Assembly (NCBI GenBank): GCA_021847625.1
Contig: JAJZQK010000067.1
Location: 1 to 10,278 of the forward strand
Direction of reading: 5' to 3'
Source of the DNA: Chloroflexota bacterium
Lineage (GTDB): Bacteria; Chloroflexota; FW602-bin22; JAMCYS01
DNA length: 10,278 nucleotides
Part shown: positions 1 to 6,721 of the stretch, piece after piece
Numbering within the stretch: position 1 is the stretch's first letter
How the letters are laid out: each line of letters opens with the position of its first letter
Notes under the pieces: model-generated
Database searches by the model: none
Seen by the model: the letters and a program-made list of their open reading frames with translations, nothing else
What the model was told of the DNA's origin: nothing
Translations under genes and position numbers: made by a program

Positions 1-147
1 GTAGCCGCCGAGCGCCGCCTGCTCTAGCAGACGCTGGCGCACGGGGTCGACGCCCGATAACCGTGGCAGAAAGAAGTTGATCGTCGCCGCCACCCAGAGT
101 ATCACTAGGAAGACGACGAAACGCCTGGCGATGTACTCGATACGCAT
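1..147 (-). CDS. ABC transporter permease, DppB/OppB type (N-terminal fragment, cut by window start)
   Basis: This is the first 49 codons of an inner-membrane permease; the rest lies beyond position 1. The translation begins MRIEYIARRFVVFLVILWVA and continues through one hydrophobic segment (about residues 9-27) to a short polar stretch containing 'GVDPVRQRL'. A basic start, one N-terminal membrane helix and a following 'G-DP' turn are typical of the N-terminal domain of family 5 (peptide/nickel) permeases of the DppB/OppB type. The ATG at 147 is preceded by GAAGGAAAG at good spacing. It follows the solute-binding protein gene by 66 bp on the same strand, the usual importer order, so it would form part of the translocation channel for the solute captured by that protein. 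The family call rests on one helix plus context. Confidence 0.75.
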   Translation of the reverse strand, partial: MRIEYIARRFVVFLVILWVAATINFFLPRLSGVDPVRQRLLEQAALGGY

Positions 148-163
148 TGTCTTTCCTTCGATA

Positions 164-184
164 GGGGCCGGGCAACCCGGCCCC
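164..184 (-). promoter_or_regulatory. Intercistronic hairpin between solute-binding protein and permease genes
   Basis: GGGGCCGGG (164-172) and CCCGGCCCC (176-184) form a perfect 9-bp, all-G/C stem with a 3-base loop. It sits between the stop of the binding-protein gene and the ribosome binding site of the permease gene. On the transcribed strand it is followed by TATCGAAGG rather than a T-run, so it is not a standard full terminator. Known importer operons use such hairpins to protect the 3' end of the binding-protein message or cause partial termination, giving more binding protein than permease. That role here is inferred. Confidence 0.6.
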
Positions 185-213
185 CTTATTGCGTACCCTC
201 GGCGCCGAACGAG

Positions 214-2115
214 CTACTGGGTTGGCTCCAGGTTCCAGAGGACGAGCGGATAGGTCATGTGCCAGAAGGCCCCGTTGATGTAGGCATTCTTCTCGGTCGG
301 CCAGTTCGTCCAGTAGGTCTCGTTCATCGGAATCCGGTGGTAGTTGTAAGTCAGCGGTATGTCCGGCAGCTCGGGGATCCAGATCTCCATCGCCTTGTGG
401 AAGAGGTCCATCAGCTTCGTCTTGTCGCTCATGTCGGTGACGAACACTTCGTCGACGATCTTGTCGTAGTCCGCGTTCTTCCACTTGGTGAAGTTGGCCA
501 GGTGGGCGCCGGGCACGGCCACCGTCGCGCTCTGGTATAGCCGCAGCGTGTAGTAGGGGTCGCGCACGCTGCCGCCGTGGCCGTACACGGCCGACGTGTA
601 GGTGCCCTGCTGGAACTGGTCGTCGAAATCGGGCGGCAGGCCAAAGCTCGCGTCGACGCCCTGGCGCTTCAGCAGCTCGGAGAGAACAGGCAGGACCGCG
701 TTGCCGGTGGCGCCGAAGGAGATGATCTCCATCTTCAGGCGCTGGCCGTTGGAATCCACCCAGAAGCCCTGACCATCCTTCTTCCACCCCTTCGCGGTTA
801 GCAGGGCCGCGCCCTTGGTGGGATTGAATTCCAGGGTATCATACTTCGCCGTGATGTCCTTGATGCTGTCGATGTAGGGGCGCAGGGGCGGGTAGTAGGG
901 CATCACGATGGGTGACTTCTCCGCCGCCCCAGCCCAGCTGACGTCGATGATCTGCTGGCGGTCGATGAAGTTGCTGAGCGCCCAACGGACGTCTTTGTCG
1001 CCAAACGGCGCCTTGGACGTGTTGATGTACATAGAGTGCGGCCACCAGTCCATATAGCCGTAGGGCGAGTTCTTGCCAGAGTGAGTGGTGACCTTGGGAT
1101 TCTGCTTGAAGACCGTCAGCATGGTGTCGACCGTCAGCGATTGCGTGTAGTCCAGCTGATTGGTGATCAGCTGCTGGGCCAGCTGCTGCTCGCCGGTGAA
1201 CGGCAGCCAGATCTGACGCTGCACCCGCGGCATCTTCGCCAGGCCGGTCTTGGCTGCCCACCACTCGTCCCGCAGATCCATAATCTTCTGTTCGGGCGAG
1301 GCGAAGACCAGTTTGTAGGGGCAGGTGGTGACGGGCATGCCCTTGGAGATGTCGCCGTGCGTGAAGCTGGTCCAATCCTGGCCCTGGAAGATGTGCTTGG
1401 GCACCGGGTGGACGCCGATGTCGTACTTGTAGGTCATGAACCAGAAGAAACGGGGGGACGGGACCTTGAACTTCACGACGACCGTGTTCTTGTCAGTCGC
1501 CTGGGCGTCGTCCACGAACTGCGCCACGTCGACGCCCCACTTCACCTTGCCGCCCAGTTCCTTCAGGCTGGTCAGCGTGAAGGCCACGTCCTCGGCGCTG
1601 AAGTCGACGCCGTCGCTCCACTTGACGCCCGGGCGGGTCTTGATGGTCAGCTCTTTGTAGTCGGCACTGTACTTGTAGCTCTCCGCCAGCCACATGTACT
1701 CCTTGTCGGCGAAGGCGCTATAGTAAGCCAACGGCTCATAGAACTGGCCCAGCCCGTTCTGATGGTTGCCACCGACGACATACGGGCTCCATAGCTCGCT
1801 GTCCACCCAGCGGCCCTCCCTGGCGCCGGTCATCCACATCGTGATCAGGGTGCGGTTGCGGGGCACGTCCTTGGGTTTGCCGGTCGGGGCCGAGGCTGTG
1901 GCCGCCGCCGGGGCCTGGGTTGGGGCCTGGGCTGGCGCTTGCGCCGGGGCCTTGGTCGGCGCGCTGGCCTGCGTCGGCTGGGCTGCCGCCGGCTTAGTAG
2001 GCGAAGCCGCGGGCTGCGGTGCTGCACAGCCAGCCAGTACCATCGCGCCCCCTACCAGGCCGGCTCCGATGAACTGTCGGCGCGTCATGCGCCTGCTCTT
2101 GATCCCCTCAGTCAC
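214..2115 (-). CDS. ABC transporter solute-binding lipoprotein, family 5 (peptide/nickel/oligopeptide type), Tat-exported
   Basis: This 633-residue extracytoplasmic protein would capture a solute, probably a peptide or other small organic molecule, and deliver it to the permease encoded next. The N-terminus has a twin-arginine signal (TRRQFIG, residues 11-17), a hydrophobic stretch and a lipobox LAGC with the lipidated cysteine at residue 30. Residues 31 to about 80 are a low-complexity Ala/Pro/Gln/Thr linker to the membrane anchor. The rest matches the SBP_bac_5 fold, including 'YKELTIKTRPGVKWSDGVDF', 'FSAEDVAFTL', 'ALSNFIDRQQIIDV' and a C-terminal 'PELPDIPLTYNYH' segment. The start is GTG at 2115, chosen because TAGGAGGAGA lies 5 bases upstream; the internal ATG at codon 10 has a poor ribosome binding site and would shorten the n-region. 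The substrate cannot be told from sequence. Use of Tat suggests export in folded form. Confidence 0.92.
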   Translation of the reverse strand: MTEGIKSRRMTRRQFIGAGLVGGAMVLAGCAAPQPAASPTKPAAAQPTQASAPTKAPAQAPAQAPTQAPAAATASAPTGKPKDVPRNRTLITMWMTGAREGRWVDSELWSPYVVGGNHQNGLGQFYEPLAYYSAFADKEYMWLAESYKYSADYKELTIKTRPGVKWSDGVDFSAEDVAFTLTSLKELGGKVKWGVDVAQFVDDAQATDKNTVVVKFKVPSPRFFWFMTYKYDIGVHPVPKHIFQGQDWTSFTHGDISKGMPVTTCPYKLVFASPEQKIMDLRDEWWAAKTGLAKMPRVQRQIWLPFTGEQQLAQQLITNQLDYTQSLTVDTMLTVFKQNPKVTTHSGKNSPYGYMDWWPHSMYINTSKAPFGDKDVRWALSNFIDRQQIIDVSWAGAAEKSPIVMPYYPPLRPYIDSIKDITAKYDTLEFNPTKGAALLTAKGWKKDGQGFWVDSNGQRLKMEIISFGATGNAVLPVLSELLKRQGVDASFGLPPDFDDQFQQGTYTSAVYGHGGSVRDPYYTLRLYQSATVAVPGAHLANFTKWKNADYDKIVDEVFVTDMSDKTKLMDLFHKAMEIWIPELPDIPLTYNYHRIPMNETYWTNWPTEKNAYINGAFWHMTYPLVLWNLEPTQ

Positions 2116-2222
2116 GTTGATCTCCTCCTATACTCTTCCTCGGCTAAGATGTCGTCCCTTTTGTCACAGAAGGTATCGACCGTCTCCTCGGCGGTAAGGA
2201 AAGCTGAACCAAACTTAGACAT
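2112..2222 (-). CDS. Possible 36-residue leader ORF overlapping the solute-binding protein start
   Basis: An ATG at 2222 opens a 36-codon frame reading MSKFGSAFLTAEETVDTFCD and on to a Glu/Arg-rich end. Its TGA overlaps the GTG start of the binding-protein gene in a GTGA arrangement, the geometry of translational coupling. The same bases that encode its last Arg residues form the Shine-Dalgarno of the next gene, so the frame may be accidental. No convincing ribosome binding site precedes the ATG, codon choice lacks the GC3 bias of the neighbours, and no family is recognised. A longer form could begin at a TTG at 2375. Weakly supported. Confidence 0.15.
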   Translation of the reverse strand: MSKFGSAFLTAEETVDTFCDKRDDILAEEEYRRRST

Positions 2223-2270
2223 AGTCCGGGATCCAGTTATGCCATGGTCGAGGGATATATTTGCCGTCAA

Positions 2271-2346
2271 ACGCCTGGCACCCGTGATTACTGCAACATG
2301 GCGTACGGGGGCGCAAGCCATCTTGAAGAGCGCAGCCCCCAGGCGT
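2271..2346 (-). other. Nested inverted repeats, possible structured leader RNA element
   Basis: ACGCCTGG (2271-2278) is the exact reverse complement of CCAGGCGT (2339-2346). Inside it, GGGGGC (2307-2312) can pair with GCCCCC (2335-2340), sharing two bases with the outer arm, so the two helices partly compete. Such mutually exclusive pairing is what leader RNA switches use. It lies about 155 bases upstream of the binding-protein start. I recognise no known riboswitch consensus; chance pairing in GC-rich DNA is the alternative. Confidence 0.25.
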
Positions 2347-2750
2347 CTGTACTTCCACACCTCCTTCTCCGCCAACCATGGGAGCGCTGCTACAGGGCTC
2401 CGCGATCGGCCAAGGTATGCACGGCGCGGAATGGCGTCAGAGACACTAGGAAAGGACTGCCAGCCAGATAGAGAGGCATCTCAGACTAGTCGGTCGGGAC
2501 GCCCAAGCCGACTGGCCTTGCCGATGCTATGACCGGACAGCCAACGCGGACTCCGAGATAGGGCGAAGACACCAGCTTCGCCAGCGGATGGGCAACGCGA
2601 GTAGACGTGTGCCGAGGCCTGCCGGCGCCCCGCGGGTGCCTATGCGAACGGCGCGAGTGCCGTCCGCGGAAGTGCAAGGCGGGCGCCAGGCGCCCGAGGA
2701 GGGACGAAGCCACGGTTGATCGCATCGCCAACTACTTGTTGTATATGCCC

Positions 2751-2779
2751 ATGGTAGCAAGTAAGGCCACAAGTGTCAA
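2751..2779 (-). promoter_or_regulatory. Sigma70-type promoter candidate
   Basis: On the minus strand a perfect -35 box TTGACA (2774-2779) is separated by exactly 17 bases from TACCAT (2751-2756), which matches four of six -10 positions. It reads toward the ABC importer genes and lies beyond the AOR hairpin, so it would start a new transcript near 2744. The nearest convincing start codon is 629 bases downstream, which is unusually far. It could therefore drive a long leader or a separate non-coding RNA. Confidence 0.45.
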
Positions 2780-2856
2780 GCGTTTAACCAGCCGGCCCCG
2801 GGCGACCTCACGGCCAACGCACACGACCGAGGGGGGAAGAGAGGTGAAGAGAATCC

Positions 2857-2880
2857 GGCTCACCGGGGGGCCGGTGAGCC
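2857..2880 (-). terminator. Hairpin terminator candidate after the AOR gene
   Basis: GGCTCACCGG (2857-2866) and CCGGTGAGCC (2871-2880) form a perfect 10-bp stem with a 4-base loop, 24 bases after the AOR stop. On the transcribed strand it is followed by a pyrimidine-rich tail (GGATTCTCTTCACC) rather than a clean T-run, so it may be a weak intrinsic terminator or a 3'-end stabiliser. Confidence 0.55.
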
Positions 2881-2904
2881 CGGGAACGCGTTCTTGCCGT
2901 CTGC

Positions 2905-4812
2905 CTAACGCGCCGTCATCGGTTGGGGGGCTCGGTCCGAGCGCGACGGCAACTGGTCGGCGGCCCAGCCAATGCCCAACTGGGCAAGCCGCCCCGGCAG
3001 GGGCACTCCTTCCTCGTCCCAGCCCATCATGTCGTAGTATAGGCGCACGGCCTTGCGGTGCTGTTCTTCGTCCACGCCGACGCCGGCCAGCGGTCCGCTC
3101 TCGAACTTCTGGAAGAGGCGTCTGGGCAGGGTATCGTCGGCGCTCGTGAAGCCCTCGCGCAGGTTGAAGATGCGAGGCAGATACACCGAACGCAGACCGA
3201 CGTTGTGCAACTCCAAGTACGTCGAGTTCCAGCCGGTGACGGCGTTGAATAGCTCCGTCATCTTCTCCGGCGACCAGGGGACAAAGTTGCACGTGACGAA
3301 GGTGTTGGTGGCGTACTTCCACACGCCATCGTAGTACAACACGCGTACTTTGCGTTCGCTGAGGTCGCTGGCCGGCAAGGGCCCCAGCACGCCCATCGAG
3401 TTGAGGCGGTCGACGTTCGCGTTCTGGGCGGTGTAGGCGGTATCGTGGATGTTGTGCACGTGGTCGGCCCCGGTGGGAGAGACGGCATAGCCGATTCCCA
3501 GCCCTTGCTTGAGCCGCGGCTCGTGCATCGGCAGCTCCTGGCCCTTGATGTGCATCGCAAACTCGCTCGCCCTGCCGCCGATGGCCTCCGCCGCCCGCTT
3601 CACGCCCTCGGCCAGGATGGCGCCAAAGCCCCGGCGATAGGCGATCTTCTCGATCATCTTGACCATCGCCTGGGCATTGCCGAAGGTGAGGTGCAGGCCG
3701 TCCGTGTCTTGTTCGCTGAGGAGGCCGTTCTCGAAGCACTCCATCGCGAAGGCGATACTCATGCCGGTAGAAATAGTGTCGATGCCGAGAGCGTTGCACA
3801 GTTCGTTCGCCTTGCAGATTGCCCCCAGGTCGTCAACCCCGCAAACGGAGCCAAACGAACCGAGCGTCTCGTACTCCGGCCCGCCGTACAGCGGGCCCAC
3901 GTTCCACGGCGGGCCTACCTGTACCTCACGCTTGCAGTGGATAGGGCAGGCGAAGCAGCTGCCACGCCGGACGAGCACCGTATCGCGCAAGGTCTCGCCC
4001 GAGATGGGTTCGAAATCGTCGAAGTGGCCGAGCTGGAAGTTGCGGGTCGGCAGGCCGCCGACGACGTGCAGCGCCCGCACGGTACCCGCGGTGCCCACGT
4101 CGTGGAAGCTGTACGCGTACTTCTTCCAGTTCTCCACCATCCACTTCGCTAGTTCACGCACTTTGTCGGGGTCGGCGACGGGCAACCGGCCGCGGCCACG
4201 GGCGGCGATCGCCTTGAGCTTCTTGGAGCCCATCACCGCGCCCATGCCGGTCCGCCCGCAGGCGTGCGAGAGGTCGTTCAGCACGGCCGCGTAACGGACC
4301 ATGTTCTCACCCCCGGGACCGATGGCGGCGAAGCGCAAGCCGCGTTCTCCCACCTCCGCCCGCACGCTATCCTCGGTCTCCGCCGTCGTCTTGCCCCAGA
4401 GGTGAGAGGCGTCGCGCAACTCGACCTTATCGCCGCCGACCAGTAGGTATACCGGCTTATCGGCACGCCCTTCGACGACGATGGCGTCGTAGCCGGCCTG
4501 CTTGAGCTCCGCGCCGAAGAAGCCCCCGCCCTGGGCGTCACCGAAGGCGCCTGTCAGCGGCGAACGTGCGCCCACCGTATTGCGCCCGCTGCCGCCCACC
4601 GCCGCCCCGGTGATTGGGCCGGCGGCGAAGATGAGCTTGTTCTCTGGGCCGAGGGGGTCGACGCCCGGCTTCACCTCTTTCAGGAGGTAGTAGGCGACGA
4701 AGTTGGTGCCGCCGAAATAGGTGCGGTAGAAAGCGTCGTCTGGCTCCTCGGTCTTGATCTCCCGACGGGTCATGTCGACGCGTAGGATCTTCCCGGCATA
4801 TCCGAATGGCAT
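2905..4812 (-). CDS. Aldehyde:ferredoxin oxidoreductase family protein (tungsten/molybdenum bis-pterin enzyme)
   Basis: This 635-residue cytoplasmic enzyme has the normal AOR-family length and would oxidise an aldehyde (or similar substrate) to the acid and pass electrons to ferredoxin. The N-terminal domain has family signatures: 'FGGTNF' (33-38), 'RNTVGARSPLTGAFGDAQGGGFF' region (77-99), 'GPGGEN' (165-170) and 'ACGRTGMGAVMGSKKLKAI' (184-202). The [4Fe-4S] ligands are Cys286, Cys289 and Cys293 (CxxCxxxC) with Cys508 as the likely fourth. Glu313 in 'GGPEYET' fits the catalytic-site glutamate. The first pterin motif is seen as NALGIDTIS (340-348). The second, normally DxxGLC, is NTFVTC here, so only the cysteine remains. 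The start ATG has AGGAG at good spacing. The gene follows a TPR-protein gene by 103 bp. The substrate is not predictable; the family also includes formaldehyde- and glyceraldehyde-3-phosphate-specific enzymes and BamB. Confidence 0.93.
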   Translation of the reverse strand: MPFGYAGKILRVDMTRREIKTEEPDDAFYRTYFGGTNFVAYYLLKEVKPGVDPLGPENKLIFAAGPITGAAVGGSGRNTVGARSPLTGAFGDAQGGGFFGAELKQAGYDAIVVEGRADKPVYLLVGGDKVELRDASHLWGKTTAETEDSVRAEVGERGLRFAAIGPGGENMVRYAAVLNDLSHACGRTGMGAVMGSKKLKAIAARGRGRLPVADPDKVRELAKWMVENWKKYAYSFHDVGTAGTVRALHVVGGLPTRNFQLGHFDDFEPISGETLRDTVLVRRGSCFACPIHCKREVQVGPPWNVGPLYGGPEYETLGSFGSVCGVDDLGAICKANELCNALGIDTISTGMSIAFAMECFENGLLSEQDTDGLHLTFGNAQAMVKMIEKIAYRRGFGAILAEGVKRAAEAIGGRASEFAMHIKGQELPMHEPRLKQGLGIGYAVSPTGADHVHNIHDTAYTAQNANVDRLNSMGVLGPLPASDLSERKVRVLYYDGVWKYATNTFVTCNFVPWSPEKMTELFNAVTGWNSTYLELHNVGLRSVYLPRIFNLREGFTSADDTLPRRLFQKFESGPLAGVGVDEEQHRKAVRLYYDMMGWDEEGVPLPGRLAQLGIGWAADQLPSRSDRAPQPMTAR

Positions 4813-4846
4813 GTATCTCCTGCCTCCTGCTGGTCCAGACCAACCG

Positions 4847-4860
4847 CTAGGCCGGCCTAG
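4847..4860. repeat. 14-bp perfect palindrome in the AOR leader
   Basis: CTAGGCCGGCCTAG is its own reverse complement. It lies between the candidate promoter (4877-4904) and the ribosome binding site of the AOR gene, about where a regulator bound just downstream of the transcription start would sit. It has no spacer, so it suits a protein-binding site better than an RNA hairpin. No regulator gene is in the window. Confidence 0.35.
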
Positions 4861-4876
4861 GCTTAACTGATCGTTG

Positions 4877-4904
4877 CCTATAGCGCCCCAGGCATGCTTG
4901 GCAA
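4877..4904 (-). promoter_or_regulatory. Candidate sigma70-type promoter for the AOR gene
   Basis: On the minus strand TTGCCA (4899-4904, five of six -35 positions) and TATAGG (4877-4882, four of six -10 positions) are 16 bases apart. Transcription would start near 4870, giving a leader of about 58 bases. It sits in the 103-bp gap after the TPR gene, so the AOR gene may have its own start even if it is also read through from upstream. Confidence 0.35.
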
Positions 4905-4915
4905 ACGAGACTGAT

Positions 4916-6088
4916 CTAGTTTATGTACAGCGAGCGCTCGCCCATGTTGGCAGGCATACCGTGTCCTTTCTCTGATGAAGAGACGGTTTGCCAGGCCCAT
5001 TGCATTGCGGGGCCGACGCCGCTGGGGATCACCGCTGGCGCTGGCACGCGTTTGCCGCTGCCCGCCGAGGTTCGGGCAGGCGCCCTTCCCCTGGTGGCAC
5101 CCGGGGTATCGTCGGCCAGCATGGGAGGCGGCTCGCCGTGCGCGAGCGCGTCCAGCAGACCGTTCGCCGTGCCGTCCGCCGGGTTCAGCCTCGCCGCCCG
5201 CTCGTAAGCACGCCTAGCGGAGTCCGTCCGGCCTAGGCCATGCAATGCGATGCCGTGGAGAAGGTGAGCGAGCGGCAACGTTGGGCTGAGGCGAACGGCC
5301 TGCCGCAGCGCCTCCTCGGCCTCGCCGTCGCGGCGCAGCAGCAGGTAGGAGAAACCCACCTCCATCTGGGCGCGGCCGCTGCGCGGCTGCCGGCGACGCG
5401 TCTTCTCACGCTGCTCCAGCACTTTGATCTGCTGGCGAAGGTCGAGTGCCGGATTGTAGTCGCCAACGTAGCGGAGCGCGGTGCCAAGCGTCCGCAGAGC
5501 CTTGTGCAGCTGGCCGTTGCGCGCCTGCTCCCAGGCCAGTCTCGTGAAACGGGCAGCCACATAGACATGGCTGATGCCGGGTCCTTCCTCATCGTGTTCA
5601 TCCTCACCCGTCCGCTCTGCGGCGGCTGTGGCGCCAACATCAGCCGCGTTCGCCGCGACCACGGGCTCGGCAACCACCTCGGCCACCGGCGGCGCATCCT
5701 CGGAAGACGCCTCCTCCCGTGCTGCCCCTGTCTGGGGGAGGAAGTCGCCGAAATCGAAGGCGGGCACCGCTTCCCGCAGGGCGGCCAGGACGGGCCTTAT
5801 CCGCTCGGCGTAGGGGCAATCCCGACGCTCTGGCGCGCTACTGTAGTCGATGAGGATGCAGAGCATGGTTGGAGGACCGGCGTGAACACGCAGATCAAAC
5901 TCGCCTTCTCCCACTTGCGAAGGAATTCCCTGCAACCCTGCCAGTGCCGGCGCCTCGTCGCTTACTCCATCCGGCAGCACAAACTCCACGTAATCGTCCC
6001 AATGGCCTGAACTCACGAATAAGCTGCACGCCTCGCCCTGCAGCGAGACCTTCCTCTCAAACTCCGACCTTGCCGTCATAGTCAACAT
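4916..6088 (-). CDS. TPR-repeat protein with unrecognised N-terminal domain
   Basis: A 390-residue protein of unknown function with no signal peptide or membrane segment, so probably cytoplasmic. Residues 10 to about 117 form a compact acidic/hydrophobic region I do not recognise. Residues 120-170 are an Ala/Glu/Asp-rich, probably disordered linker. Helical repeats follow: a degenerate one near 173-205, then two clear tetratricopeptide repeats at about 240-271 and 272-305 (for example 'HLLHGIALHGLGRTDSARRA' then 'YERAARLNP'). After residue 320 the chain is Pro/Gly/Ser-rich and ends SLYIN. TPRs usually bind partner proteins. It lies 103 bp upstream of the AOR gene on the same strand, so it could be a scaffold or maturation helper for it, but nothing in the sequence shows this. 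The start may be ATG 6088 (AGGGGG almost abutting) or the in-frame ATG at 6079, where AGGGGG is about 10 bases away. Confidence 0.8.
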   Translation of the reverse strand: MLTMTARSEFERKVSLQGEACSLFVSSGHWDDYVEFVLPDGVSDEAPALAGLQGIPSQVGEGEFDLRVHAGPPTMLCILIDYSSAPERRDCPYAERIRPVLAALREAVPAFDFGDFLPQTGAAREEASSEDAPPVAEVVAEPVVAANAADVGATAAAERTGEDEHDEEGPGISHVYVAARFTRLAWEQARNGQLHKALRTLGTALRYVGDYNPALDLRQQIKVLEQREKTRRRQPRSGRAQMEVGFSYLLLRRDGEAEEALRQAVRLSPTLPLAHLLHGIALHGLGRTDSARRAYERAARLNPADGTANGLLDALAHGEPPPMLADDTPGATRGRAPARTSAGSGKRVPAPAVIPSGVGPAMQWAWQTVSSSEKGHGMPANMGERSLYIN

Positions 6089-6105
6089 GCCCCCTAGGCT
6101 CAGAA

Positions 6106-6120
6106 TGCACCCTAAGTGCA
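6106..6120. repeat. Short inverted repeat upstream of the TPR gene
   Basis: TGCAC (6106-6110) and GTGCA (6116-6120) flank CCTAA. It lies between the candidate promoter and the start of the TPR gene and could be a small operator or leader hairpin; five base pairs is near chance level. Confidence 0.2.
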
Positions 6121-6158
6121 GCCGTGCCCGAATCGCCTAGCGGCTCATCGTTGTGATG

Positions 6159-6188
6159 ATTCTATCATAACGACGGGGGTGCGGTCCA
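6159..6188 (-). promoter_or_regulatory. Candidate promoter for the TPR gene
   Basis: In a locally AT-richer patch, TAGAAT (6159-6164, five of six -10 positions) lies 18 bases downstream of TGGACC (6183-6188, four of six -35 positions) on the minus strand. Transcription would begin near 6152, about 65-75 bases before the TPR start codon, just after the hairpin-repeat cluster. Confidence 0.35.
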
Positions 6189-6353
6189 GCCTTTAGAGGA
6201 AGGTCAGATGAGGGAGTCTAGCTACTACCTTGCCACCATGCTCCGGGAGATGTGGCTGCCAAGGAGCGCAGTCACCATGCCCTCGGGCCGGTACGCCTGA
6301 GGCGGCCCCTACGACGAACATTCCCATCCGACGTCGGCGGCTCCCAGGTTCCG

Positions 6354-6384
6354 GTCATTCCCGCGGAAGCGGGAATCTATCCGG
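6354..6384 (-). repeat. Dispersed hairpin repeat, copy 1 (inverted relative to the others)
   Basis: The core is ATTCCCGC (6357-6364), loop GGAA, GCGGGAAT (6369-6376), a perfect 8-bp stem. It begins GTCATTCCCG and ends in ATCTATCCGG, which is the reverse orientation of the other four copies (they run TGGA-core-GACGG). Such short GC hairpins with GTCAT and GGATCCAG flanks occur as dispersed intergenic repeats in many bacterial genomes. Confidence 0.75.
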
Positions 6385-6402
6385 TTCACCGTCTGTCCGG
6401 AG

Positions 6403-6431
6403 CTGGACCCCCGCTTTCGCGGGGGTGACGG
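6403..6431 (+). repeat. Dispersed hairpin repeat, copy 2
   Basis: The core is ACCCCCGC (6407-6414), loop TTTC, GCGGGGGT (6419-6426), with CTGG before and GACGG after. It is identical over 29 bases to copy 3 at 6464-6492. Confidence 0.8.
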
Positions 6432-6463
6432 GTCCACCTCGCCAAGGTCAACGCTTCTGGCTT

Positions 6464-6492
6464 CTGGACCCCCGCTTTCGCGGGGGTGACGG
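6464..6492 (+). repeat. Dispersed hairpin repeat, copy 3
   Basis: Exact 29-base duplicate of copy 2, about 60 bases away. The stem arms are at 6468-6475 and 6480-6487. Confidence 0.8.
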
Positions 6493-6535
6493 ACGGGGAA
6501 GGGCGACCAGCCAAGCATATGGACTAGCAAGGGTT

Positions 6536-6570
6536 CCCTCGCCCTTCCGGGGAGAGGGTCAGGGTGAGGG
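6536..6570. repeat. Second intergenic hairpin element with AGGGT-type tail
   Basis: CCCTC (6536-6540) pairs with GAGGG (6554-6558) and CCC (6542-6544) with GGG (6550-6552) around a TTCCG loop, with one G/A mismatch. The stem is followed by TCAGGGTGAGGG. This resembles another common class of dispersed intergenic repeat (an interrupted CCCTC/GAGAGGG stem with an AGGGTGAGGG tail) and is unrelated in sequence to the five copies around it. Confidence 0.55.
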
Positions 6571-6721
6571 TCGTCCTGGGGGGCGGTTGGAGAGCTGCCA
6601 CACCGGCCCCTACGGAAGCAGGCAGCTGCCGACGCCGTCTTCATCAGGCGTTGGTGGCCGTTAGGCCATGAGGATTCTTCGCACAAGTAGGGATCCAGTT
6701 CCCAGTATGGCAGGGAACCGG

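Larger units (their letters stand above)
2116..2904. other. Gene-free region between the AOR gene and the ABC importer operon
   Basis: About 790 bp with no frame that looks like a real gene; the open frames here are short, Arg/His/Pro-rich and without ribosome binding sites. It holds the AOR hairpin (2857-2880), a sigma70-like promoter (2751-2779) and several inverted repeats: GGGCGCC/GGCGCCC with a 1-base loop at 2681-2695, ACGGC/GCCGT at 2648-2663, AGTCGG/CCGACT at 2488-2513 and the nested structure at 2271-2346. If the promoter serves the importer, the transcript has a leader of roughly 630 bases. No match to a riboswitch or stable RNA class that I know was recognised. Confidence 0.6.

Noticed and set aside
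1036..1794. Long plus-strand open frame (252 codons) inside the solute-binding protein gene
   Set aside because: It is the antisense of a clear SBP family 5 gene; its translation is rich in Arg, Val, Leu, His and Gly with no domain signature, as expected from GC-rich antisense reading.
2271..2346. Known riboswitch such as Moco/tungsten-cofactor, cobalamin or T-box
   Set aside because: I could not find the conserved core sequences of these classes, and the element lies before an ABC importer rather than the AOR gene; kept only as an unclassified structured candidate.
2486..2772. Two overlapping minus-strand frames of 81 codons downstream of the 2751-2779 promoter
   Set aside because: No ribosome binding site, Arg/Trp/Pro-rich composition and no recognisable family; more likely non-coding leader.
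2732..3799. Minus-strand frame of 355 codons overlapping the AOR gene end
   Set aside because: It is out of frame with the AOR gene and extremely Arg/Pro/Gly/His-rich; the AOR frame carries the catalytic motifs.
5240..6010. Plus-strand open frame of 256 codons opposite the TPR gene
   Set aside because: The minus-strand frame has real TPR repeats and spans the whole interval; the plus-strand product has no recognisable domain.
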